DNA of 17,969 nucleotides from CAYVQU01 sp964453155 (lineage in GTDB: Bacteria; Chloroflexota; Anaerolineae; Anaerolineales; UBA11858). Shown here piece by piece: positions 1 to 7,145 of this stretch. A program made the position numbers and the translations under genes. The stretch spans positions 1 through 17,969 of the forward strand of contig CAYVQU010000101.1 of NCBI GenBank assembly GCA_964453155.1. The letters are read 5' to 3'. The notes beneath the pieces are model-generated. The model saw only the letters and a program-made list of their open reading frames with translations, searched no databases and had not been told where the DNA came from. How positions within the stretch are numbered: position 1 is the first letter of the stretch; the number at the start of each line of letters is the position of its first letter.

Positions 1-38
1 CAACCTAAGAGTATCACATCTGCCACGCCCCATCTGCG

Positions 39-2906
39 TTATATTCTAGTAACCCGATTTTCAGTTGTACTCGTCGGCATATCGATGGATAACTGAGATA
101 GTTTATCGGCTAACATTTCTTGATCTTGGGGCGAAAGCTCATCTTTAATTCGAGAGCCAACCAGATCTTCATAAGATCTACCATGGTGAAGACAATATTG
201 TTGGTTGACAAATGTACGCGTAGTATCCGGTAAAAACCGAACAATCAAATCAGTTTGATCTTCCACAACGGCGCGATATTTTCTCTGACTAGCTTGCAGC
301 TCGGTAGTACGTTCTTCCACCTGGTGTTCCAGTTGCCGCTCGCGGCGGATGCCGCTTTGTCGCTGTCCCACAAAGGCCCCGGCAATCGCACCGACGATCA
401 GCACCCCCGCCAACCCTCTAAACCACCACGTCTGCCACCAAGGTGGTGTGATGGTGATTTCCAGCGACACCCCTTCTTCGTTCCACACACCGTCATTATT
501 GGAGGCTTTAACTCGAAAGGTATAATCGCCAGGATCCAGATTAGTGTAGGTAACATAACGTCGGTCTGGGGTGGTGATGCGCCACTCATCGTCAAAGCCT
601 TCCATCATGAAAGCAAATTGGTTTTTCTGAGGCATGGTATAGTTCAATGCCGTAAATTCAAAGGAGAAAACCGACTGGTCATAATTCAGCACCAGCTCAT
701 CGGTCAGGTTGATGGCCTGGGGTAAAAGCCTATCCTCCCCGCCGATTTTCACGGGTGAATCAAACAGCGCAAAGTCTGTCAACACCACGGGCGGGATGTT
801 GGGATTGTCAATGAGCTGATCGGGATAAAAGGCAGAAAGTCCATTTGTCCCGCCAACGAAAATTTGACCATCAGGGGCTTGCGCGATAGCGCCTCCTTTA
901 AATTCGTTACTTTGCAAACCATCTAATACATCATAGTTGCGGAACGTTTCAGTATCGGGATTGAAACGATATAAACCGTTTGAGGGTGTGAGCAACCATA
1001 GCAAACCGGCATCATCTTCTAAAATACCGAAAAAATGGGGCCCATCTTCGGCTGTGTAATGATGGGTAAAGGTTTCGGTGGCCGGATCAAAGCGGTACAA
1101 GCCTTTATCGCCGGCCACCCACAGCAGACCGTCCTGCGTCTGCAGAATCTTGCTAGCCCAGCCAGGGGGATTGAGGGGGTAGGAGGTGAAGGTTTCGGTA
1201 TCCGGGTTCATCCGCCACAACCCGGATGGCCCTGTTATCCAAATCCAGCCATCTTGCTGATTCTCAACCAGATCGGTCACATAAAGCTCAGGAATCCCAG
1301 GGGAGTCTGGGGGGGTTTCATCACGCAGATAGATCGTAAAGGTCTCACCATCAAAGTGTTCCAGACCATATCCTTGGGCACTAAGCCACAGGGTGTTATT
1401 TTTGTCGACCATGAGCAGGGGTATAAATCCAACGTTGGTAACATCAGGATTCTCAGGATTGTGCTGATAGTGGGTGAAGGTTTCAGTCTGCACGTCAAAG
1501 TAGTCGAAACTGCCTGCCACTGTGCCAATCCATAGGTTGCCCTGGGCATCTTCGGCAATCGAGTGGACGGTATTATGGCTTAAGCTGTTGAGATTATCAG
1601 GGTCGTGGAAGTAGCGGGTAAAGGTTTGCCCGTTAAAATAGTTCAATCCTTTTTGGGCGCCAATCCATACCCCCCCGTGTTGATCTATGTGGAGGGCTTG
1701 AACAATATTATGGCTGAGACTGTGTGGGTCGTTTGGATTGTTGCGGTACGTGGTGAATTTTTCTGGTTCACCACCTGCAAAACTTACGCCTCCCCCGCGA
1801 GTGCCGATCCAAAGGCCCCCCGTACGGTCTTCATAGATGACCCGAATTGGGCCGACGCCAATGGTATTCGGGTCGCCGGAATCATGTTGATAGTGGGTAA
1901 AGGTGCCTGTTTGCCGATCAAACAGATCCAGGCCGCTATCGTTGCCGATCCAGAAACGGCCGCGACTGTCTTCCAGCATTATGGCGACGGTATTATTGCC
2001 AAGCGTAGTCGAGTCATCTGGGTTATGGGTATAGAGAATGAAGGTTTCTGTTTCTGGGTCAAATCGGTTCAGCCCGTTTCGAGTTCCCAGCCATATATTG
2101 CCAGCCTGATCTTTATAAACAAAGTTAACGGCATTGTTGCTGATGCTGGTCGGATCATCGGGGTCATGCAGATAGTTGGTGAACGTTTCGGTTGTGGGAT
2201 CAAAAACTGAGAGACCGCCGCGTCGGGTGGCCAGCCACAGGAGGCCGGTCTCCGGGTCTCCGTAAATATGCCGCACGTCGCTGTTGCTGATGCTCTGTGG
2301 GTCTTCCGGGTCATTGCGGTAAGTGAAAAATGTGCCAGTATCAGGTTCAAAGCGGCTGAAGCCGTTTGTTGTGCCCACCCACAAAGTGCCATCGTCTGTT
2401 TGGTACATCGATTTGAAATCATTGGATGGCAGGGTGGTGGGATCATCCGGACCATGCTGGAAGCGGGTAAAATCGTCCGTTTCGCGGTTGTAACGGTTCA
2501 AGCCGCCTGTCGTTGTGCCTGCCCATAGTGTTCCAGTTTGGTCGATAAACAGATCCCATATTTTTTTATCGCTTATGCTCGTATCATCCAGTTCGCTATG
2601 GACGTATAATTTCAGCTCGTAAGCATCATAACGGACCAGTCCACCATTCTTTGCTGCAAACCACATAAAGCCCTGCCCATCTTGCACAATGTCTCGCACA
2701 TCGCTGTGGGGCAAGCCCTCTTCCAGGGAGAGGTGAGTGAATTTGAGATTTGGCAGCAGCGCATCGCCGCCCAGGTTTGCACCCCGCGGTGGACTTGAGC
2801 CTGGCTGGTCCTGAATGTCAGCGCGGGCAGTGAAGGCGGCTGTCAGCAGGGTCAGCAGGATAATTGTGAATGTGACAACTCGTTTAAATTTGATTGGTGG
2901 GAACAT
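39..2906 (-). CDS. Membrane-anchored two-component propeller / Y_Y_Y sensor with truncated PAS domain
   Basis: The 955-residue protein begins with a signal peptide (hydrophobic residues 10-27, ARA cleavage-type motif at 27-29). I count 14 propeller blades (about residues 55-705), each with a core like LWIGTRNGLNRFDPETETF, enough for two seven-bladed propellers. A Y_Y_Y domain follows (about 738-823, ending in PPWW), then one transmembrane helix (about 826-847), a short coiled coil (EERTTELQASQRKYR) and the start of a PAS domain (about 876-955). Known family behaviour is periplasmic ligand sensing passed across the membrane to a kinase. Here no kinase domain follows: the chain stops inside the PAS domain at TENRVTRI, just where the paralogous PAS at 3053-4468 continues. 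The ATG at 2906 has an AAGGAG Shine-Dalgarno five bases upstream. It may be a kinase-less sensor partner, or a hybrid kinase cut by a frameshift or insertion near base 40. Fold call is confident; completeness is not. Confidence 0.88.
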   Translation of the reverse strand: MFPPIKFKRVVTFTIILLTLLTAAFTARADIQDQPGSSPPRGANLGGDALLPNLKFTHLSLEEGLPHSDVRDIVQDGQGFMWFAAKNGGLVRYDAYELKLYVHSELDDTSISDKKIWDLFIDQTGTLWAGTTTGGLNRYNRETDDFTRFQHGPDDPTTLPSNDFKSMYQTDDGTLWVGTTNGFSRFEPDTGTFFTYRNDPEDPQSISNSDVRHIYGDPETGLLWLATRRGGLSVFDPTTETFTNYLHDPDDPTSISNNAVNFVYKDQAGNIWLGTRNGLNRFDPETETFILYTHNPDDSTTLGNNTVAIMLEDSRGRFWIGNDSGLDLFDRQTGTFTHYQHDSGDPNTIGVGPIRVIYEDRTGGLWIGTRGGGVSFAGGEPEKFTTYRNNPNDPHSLSHNIVQALHIDQHGGVWIGAQKGLNYFNGQTFTRYFHDPDNLNSLSHNTVHSIAEDAQGNLWIGTVAGSFDYFDVQTETFTHYQHNPENPDVTNVGFIPLLMVDKNNTLWLSAQGYGLEHFDGETFTIYLRDETPPDSPGIPELYVTDLVENQQDGWIWITGPSGLWRMNPDTETFTSYPLNPPGWASKILQTQDGLLWVAGDKGLYRFDPATETFTHHYTAEDGPHFFGILEDDAGLLWLLTPSNGLYRFNPDTETFRNYDVLDGLQSNEFKGGAIAQAPDGQIFVGGTNGLSAFYPDQLIDNPNIPPVVLTDFALFDSPVKIGGEDRLLPQAINLTDELVLNYDQSVFSFEFTALNYTMPQKNQFAFMMEGFDDEWRITTPDRRYVTYTNLDPGDYTFRVKASNNDGVWNEEGVSLEITITPPWWQTWWFRGLAGVLIVGAIAGAFVGQRQSGIRRERQLEHQVEERTTELQASQRKYRAVVEDQTDLIVRFLPDTTRTFVNQQYCLHHGRSYEDLVGSRIKDELSPQDQEMLADKLSQLSIDMPTSTTENRVTRI

Positions 2907-3052
2907 ATTTGCTCCTTACACGAACGCGATCCCTCGAAATGTGGGGCAGCAAGCACCTGGGAGGGCTCTTCACAGATGCCAGGAGGGATGATTTATCTCC
3001 AGCCGCCATCATTCACCATGTCAAGAAAATCCTACTCGCCGAGGCCGGATTT
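2907..3052 (-). other. 146-nt spacer between the REC-PAS-PAS gene and the propeller sensor gene
   Basis: This is the longest spacer inside the minus-strand cluster; the other gaps between signalling genes are 9 to 38 nt. It holds the AAGGAG site of the downstream gene. A six-base inverted repeat CCGGAT/ATCCGG (3045-3050 and 3059-3064) overlaps the stop codon of the preceding gene but lacks a good T tract. The length could allow a separate promoter for the propeller sensor, but I see no convincing -35/-10 pair. Confidence 0.5.
2912..2917 (-). promoter_or_regulatory. Ribosome binding site of the propeller sensor gene
   Basis: AAGGAG on the minus strand, five bases before the ATG at 2906. It is among the strongest Shine-Dalgarno matches in the window and fixes the start directly ahead of the signal peptide. 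Confidence 0.75.
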
Positions 3053-4468
3053 CTATCGATCCGGATCATCCTCCCAGATTGGTGGATAAGGGGTTTCACG
3101 ACCCAGTTCGGTGTACAACTCGTTGATCTTGGTTTTCATTTCGATGATGCGCATCTCACGGTTGACCATGATCTTATTGAACCGTTCCAGTTCCCGGGTT
3201 CGCTCTTTCAAGGCTTCTTCAACTTTCTTTCGCTCCGTAATATCCTGGATATGCCCAACTAACCTAATGACATCCCCCTGCTCGTCAAAGAACATTTCAC
3301 TCGTTGCCTTGATGCTCCTGATCTCACCATCTGGTTTGATGACCCTGTACTCGAGTTCGGAGGGTTTTTTACTCGCTACCGACTCTCCCAGGCGTTTTTG
3401 GACCACTACGCGATCCTCTGGGTGGAAAACTGCAAACACGGATTCCATTTCGCCATCATATTCTTCGGGCTTGATACCGTATAGCTCAAGAGCGTTATCT
3501 GAATAGGATACCGTATTCGTTTGAACATCCCATTCCCAGCTGCCCACTGCTCCAACTTCTTCGGCCATGACCAGCATGTTGTGGGCTTTTTCCATCGCCT
3601 TTTCGGCGTCTTTGCGTTCGGTGATATCTCTGCCAATCGATTGATATTCAATGATATTGCCAGCCTCATCGAAGATCGCTCGGTCCGTCCACTGTTCCCA
3701 GCGGATACGATCATCAGAGGTTGGATCGAGAAATTCATCCGTAGCAGTTGGATTTTCAATGGTCAACTGCGACATTTTCTGCTTGAAACGGTTTTGCCCT
3801 TGTTCCGATAATTCATCCAAGATTCGGGAGCCGACTAACTCAACACTAGGTTTTCCCATTTGCTGACAATAATTCTGGTTCACAAAAGTCCGGGTTGTAT
3901 CCGGTAGATACCGCACGATGAATTCAGTCTGATCTTCAACAATGGCGCGATACTTTCTTTCACTGGCCTGCAACGCAGTAGTGCGCTCTTCAACGAGTTC
4001 TGCGAGTCGGTCTCGGTGCGTTTGCAGTTCTTTCGTGCGCTGTTCAATCCGTTCTTCGAGCGTGAGCTGCAAATCACGGATTGAAAGATGCGTTCCGATG
4101 CGGGCCAAAAGCTCTTCCTTGATGAACGGCTTTTGAACGTAATCGACCCCACCGACTTCAAACGCTTTGACGATGTCGGCAGAATTTTCTAGGGCGCTGA
4201 GGAAGATCACCGGGATATCGCGGGTCTCAGGCCGGGATTTGAGCCGGCGGCAGACTTCATAACCGTCCATTTTGGGCATGCGGATATCGAGGATGATCAG
4301 GTCAGGAATGATGCGTTCGACAAGTTTTAATGCCGCGGCCCCACTATTGGCCGGGCGGACCTGGTAACCGGCGATACTCAATTCCGAGACGAGTAGCTGT
4401 AAATTAGCCGGGGTATCATCCACTGCCAGGATAATTGGTTGGGATGTGATCGGGTTCGTTGTGTCCAT
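3053..4468 (-). CDS. Response regulator receiver protein with two PAS domains and no output domain
   Basis: A 471-residue soluble protein. Residues about 12-128 are a receiver domain with acidic pair D17-D18, phospho-acceptor D61 (ILDIRMPKMDG), S91 and K113 (QKPF). A coiled coil (EERIEQRTKELQ, EERTTALQASERKYR) leads to PAS 1 (about 171-285, ending DITERKDAE) and PAS 2 (about 300-415, ending QDITERKKVEE). The C-terminus is a helix (FNKIMVNREMRIIEMKTKI) of the kind that often lies next to PAS or kinase modules. No HisKA, HATPase, GGDEF or HTH follows. The likely role, by inference, is a phosphorylation-controlled dimeric adaptor for the neighbouring hybrid kinases. Its ATG lies nine bases after the stop of the upstream kinase, and the Shine-Dalgarno AAGG overlaps that stop, so translation is probably coupled. 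PAS 1 is closely related to the cut-off PAS in the propeller sensor downstream. Confidence 0.9.
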   Translation of the reverse strand: MDTTNPITSQPIILAVDDTPANLQLLVSELSIAGYQVRPANSGAAALKLVERIIPDLIILDIRMPKMDGYEVCRRLKSRPETRDIPVIFLSALENSADIVKAFEVGGVDYVQKPFIKEELLARIGTHLSIRDLQLTLEERIEQRTKELQTHRDRLAELVEERTTALQASERKYRAIVEDQTEFIVRYLPDTTRTFVNQNYCQQMGKPSVELVGSRILDELSEQGQNRFKQKMSQLTIENPTATDEFLDPTSDDRIRWEQWTDRAIFDEAGNIIEYQSIGRDITERKDAEKAMEKAHNMLVMAEEVGAVGSWEWDVQTNTVSYSDNALELYGIKPEEYDGEMESVFAVFHPEDRVVVQKRLGESVASKKPSELEYRVIKPDGEIRSIKATSEMFFDEQGDVIRLVGHIQDITERKKVEEALKERTRELERFNKIMVNREMRIIEMKTKINELYTELGRETPYPPIWEDDPDR

Positions 4469-4475
4469 AATAAAA

Positions 4476-4480
4476 CCTTA
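4476..4480 (-). promoter_or_regulatory. Shine-Dalgarno overlapping the upstream stop codon (translational coupling)
   Basis: The minus strand reads TAAGG: the TAA stop of the TPR kinase (4480-4478) shares bases with AAGG (4479-4476), seven bases before the ATG at 4468. Confidence 0.6.
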
Positions 4481-6112
4481 TTCGTCTTCAACAGGAAAGG
4501 AATCGATGAGGGTCTCTATCTGCTCGTAAGCATATTCATTTGCCAGTTGGCGCAGGTGGGCCGCCAGATCGGGGTAATCGGATTCCAATGCTCTGATGCT
4601 GGCTTCGATCCGGTGGGGGTCATGATATTCAAGGGCCGTCAGCAGATTATGACGCCGGTCTGCGGGTAGTAAAATCTCTTGTTCAAAGCCAAGTCCTGAC
4701 AATTCCCTAGGGGCTGTTTCAACGTCTTCATAGATAAACTCAACCCCCAGGTGTTTCTCCAATATCTGAAAAATCTGCCCTTCCCGGAACGGCTTGCGCA
4801 AGAAATCGTCGCAACCAACGGCGAATACCTGGGATCGTTCTTCTTCGTACGTGCTGGCAGTCACCGCAATGACCGGCACTGCCTGTCCATCTTTTCTGGA
4901 TTTGATCTCCTTGGTTGCCACATAGCCATCCATCACTGGCATCCTCATATCCATCCAGATCAGGTGTGGTTTCCATTTCTCGAATTCTTGAACGGCTTCA
5001 GCACCATTTACAGTTTCTCGAAGTTCAAAGCCAAAGGGCTGCAGAAGTTCGACCAACAATCGGCGATTAATTTCATCATCATCTACTACCAGCATACGAT
5101 AAATGGGTTGGTCGGGGGCCAACTCGATTGCCGTTCGATCTGGTGTGTCTGCTTCAACCACTTCACTTTGGGCGATCCTAACAGGAATGCTGAAAGTAAA
5201 AGTCGATCCTTTCCCGACTTCACTTTCCACACTCAATTCGCCACCCATCAGATGCACAAATTGCTGGCTGATGGCCAAGCCCAGCCCGGTGCCCTGCTGC
5301 GAATCGCGCCCTGTCTGGGTCTGGGTAAAGGCTTCAAAGAGAGTCGCCAACTCGTCGGCCGCGATCCCTGGGCCGGTATCAGAGATGGAGAACTGAAGCA
5401 AATCGTTCGCGTCATTCCCTGACACCTGACACCTGATACTACCTTGCTCCGTAAACTTGACCGCGTTGCCCAACAGGTTAATCAACACCTGGCGCAGCTT
5501 GACGTTGTCGGCGTGGATGGAGGTCGGAACTTCATGATCAAGCTCAAACACCAGGTCCAAACCTTTGGTTTCGGCTCGCAGTCTAAACATCGCTTCGAGA
5601 TCATCCAACAGATGGTTCAGAGCAAAATCATCTTCTTCCAAATGGTAGCGCCCGGCTTCGATCTTTGAAAGGTCAAGCACATCATTGATCAGGCTGAGCA
5701 AATGTTCACCGCTACGGTGGATAATATTGAGTTTTTCGACATCGTCTAGCTGCGCCTCGGGATTGCGGCGCAGCAAGTTGGTAAACCCTAGGATGGCATT
5801 CAGCGGCGTGCGCAGTTCGTGGCTCATATTGGCCAGGAACGCGCTTTTGGCCTGGTTGGCGGCTTCGGCCGCCTCCTTGGCCGCTACCAATTCAACATTA
5901 CGAAGCCGCTCGATTTCGGCCTGTTGTTTAGCTTGTTCGGTCTCAAAACGACTCTGCATGGATGCCAGCTGTTTGGAAAACGATTCAGAGGCACTCTTTT
6001 CTTTCAATTCAACAAATTTCTTGAAGTAAGTCAGTACTTCCAACCCCCGGTTTTGAACGGCCATCAACTCAACCAATGTTTCATAGCATTCCAATTCTGA
6101 AAGTGCCCCCCC
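4478..6112 (-). CDS. TPR-hybrid histidine kinase, C-terminal part (HisKA-HATPase-REC), after frameshift
   Basis: This is the catalytic half of a gene that starts at 7107. An open frame can be read from 6208, but residues before about 6112 are out-of-frame noise; homology begins with ALSELECYETLVELMAVQNR. A coiled-coil linker (FETEQAKQQAEIERLRNVEL) leads to HisKA with the H box MSHELRTPLNAI (His codon 5819-5821), then HATPase with N box LRQVLINLLGNAVKF, G1 SDTGPGI and G2 GTGLGLAISQQF. A receiver follows (LVVDDDEINRR; Asp codon 4949-4951 in WMDMRMPVMDG; VTAS; RKPF), then a helical tail of about 70 residues. All catalytic motifs are intact. By family it should autophosphorylate on His and pass phosphate to its own receiver. 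Adding one G to the tract at 6106-6112 joins it to the TPR half without any gap against the paralogue at 7146-9767. Confidence 0.88.
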   Translation of the reverse strand, partial: GGALSELECYETLVELMAVQNRGLEVLTYFKKFVELKEKSASESFSKQLASMQSRFETEQAKQQAEIERLRNVELVAAKEAAEAANQAKSAFLANMSHELRTPLNAILGFTNLLRRNPEAQLDDVEKLNIIHRSGEHLLSLINDVLDLSKIEAGRYHLEEDDFALNHLLDDLEAMFRLRAETKGLDLVFELDHEVPTSIHADNVKLRQVLINLLGNAVKFTEQGSIRCQVSGNDANDLLQFSISDTGPGIAADELATLFEAFTQTQTGRDSQQGTGLGLAISQQFVHLMGGELSVESEVGKGSTFTFSIPVRIAQSEVVEADTPDRTAIELAPDQPIYRMLVVDDDEINRRLLVELLQPFGFELRETVNGAEAVQEFEKWKPHLIWMDMRMPVMDGYVATKEIKSRKDGQAVPVIAVTASTYEEERSQVFAVGCDDFLRKPFREGQIFQILEKHLGVEFIYEDVETAPRELSGLGFEQEILLPADRRHNLLTALEYHDPHRIEASIRALESDYPDLAAHLRQLANEYAYEQIETLIDSFPVEDE

Positions 6113-7107
6113 TCCTTTTGGCTGATCTTCAGCGCTTCCAACAAATGATGTTCTGCAAGTTCCCAATCGCCCTTGTGATGAAGGGCTTGGCCCAGCATAA
6201 CATGGCAAAGAATCATGCCAGTATAATTCTTAGAGTTGACACTGAGGTCTAATGCCTGGGTCCCAAAACTGATGGCCTCATCATACTTTTCTTGTTTGTA
6301 TTTCAGTTCAGTCATCACCCTTAAAACTCTCATAAGTAAATTACTGCCGTCGTATTTCGTTGCCGTATCATAGGCAGACTGAAGGGTTTTCTCGGCCTGT
6401 TCTAATTCATTAAGCTCAATATATACTCCCGCTATCATGGCTTTCGAGTGTGCTGCTTCTTGCACCTGATCGCTCTCCTCAAATACCTCATGGGCATCCA
6501 GAAAATTTGTATTCGCTAGTTCAAGTTTTCCCAGATTCTTATAAATTATCCCGATGTTGTACAGTGTAATCCCTTGCCCATTAAGATTTCCACTTAGTCT
6601 GTGGTATTTGGCTGCTTTGAAATAATGTTCAAGTACTGATTCATAGTTTTCTAATTGATAATAATAGTTTCCTAAATCAATATGGGCGAGTCCCTGGAGG
6701 TTATAGTTGTCAGGGGCCGCGGTTTCTAGTGCCAGGTTGGCATATTTATGGGCTTCATCTAAGTTCCCGAGCAACCAATGTACAGAACTTAACTGGTGAT
6801 ACGAATTGCCGATGGCTTGCTGTTCGCCAGCCTTTTCCCGGGCTTCAAGTCCTTTGTATCGTAGGCTCAGTGATTCTTCTAGATCGCCCGCATTCGCATG
6901 TAGTACTGCTAGCCATTGATAGCTATTTCCTATACCGCTGTGATATTGTTCTGCCGTAGAAATCTCAAGGGCTTCCTGCAGATATTCCTTCGCCCGGTCA
7001 GGCTCTAACTTAAACAGCAACTCGCCTAATTCATTAAGAATATCCACCCGTGCAGTCCCCTCGGCAGTTTCGAGCTTTGTTTGAAGTTCGTTAATTTTTT
7101 CGTCCAT
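6064..7107 (-). CDS. TPR-hybrid histidine kinase, N-terminal TPR part, before frameshift
   Basis: As read, this encodes 347 residues from an ATG preceded by a weak GAGGT site 11 bases upstream. It is almost entirely tetratricopeptide-like helices, with repeats such as GNSYQWLAVLHANAGDLEES, GQGITLYNIGIIYKNLGKLE and LGQALHHKGDWELAEHHLLE. No signal peptide or membrane helix is present, so the sensor is cytoplasmic and probably binds proteins or peptides. The last 14 or so residues (HFQNWNAMKHWLS) are out of frame: the true reading moves at the G tract to ALSELECYETLVE and runs on into the kinase half. With one base added the gene spans 7107-4478 and encodes 876 residues, against 873 for the neighbour upstream. 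Either the G7 is a sequencing error, or the gene is switched off or phase-variable. Confidence 0.87.
   Translation of the reverse strand: MDEKINELQTKLETAEGTARVDILNELGELLFKLEPDRAKEYLQEALEISTAEQYHSGIGNSYQWLAVLHANAGDLEESLSLRYKGLEAREKAGEQQAIGNSYHQLSSVHWLLGNLDEAHKYANLALETAAPDNYNLQGLAHIDLGNYYYQLENYESVLEHYFKAAKYHRLSGNLNGQGITLYNIGIIYKNLGKLELANTNFLDAHEVFEESDQVQEAAHSKAMIAGVYIELNELEQAEKTLQSAYDTATKYDGSNLLMRVLRVMTELKYKQEKYDEAISFGTQALDLSVNSKNYTGMILCHVMLGQALHHKGDWELAEHHLLEALKISQKEGGHFQNWNAMKHWLS
6106..6112 (-). other. Homopolymeric G7 tract at the frameshift site
   Basis: Seven consecutive C on the plus strand (G7 in the mRNA) separate the TPR and kinase frames. Eight G would give QKEGGALSELECYE, which aligns residue for residue with QKGETAFSELACYE in the tandem paralogue. 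Confidence 0.85.
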
Positions 7108-7120
7108 TTGGTATCTATAC

Positions 7121-7138
7121 CTCAGGCAGATTGGAGAG
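7121..7138 (-). repeat. Conserved spacer sequence upstream of the second TPR kinase
   Basis: The plus strand reads CTCAGGCAGATTGGAGAG. A near copy, CTCAGGCAGATCGGAAAG, lies at 9779-9796 upstream of the first TPR kinase. Both are followed on the plus strand by the tail of the preceding kinase. The spacer was evidently copied with the gene. Confidence 0.6.
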
Positions 7139-7145
7139 ATGCAAT

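Noticed and set aside
255..2528. Several plus-strand open frames of 86-201 residues opposite the propeller gene
   Set aside because: They are antisense shadows of the repeated blade sequence, with no ribosome sites and no recognisable domains; the minus-strand frame carries the signal peptide, blades and Y_Y_Y domain.
3045..3064. Inverted repeat CCGGAT/ATCCGG at the end of the REC-PAS-PAS gene as a terminator
   Set aside because: The stem is only six bases, it overlaps the stop codon, and no T tract follows directly on the minus strand.
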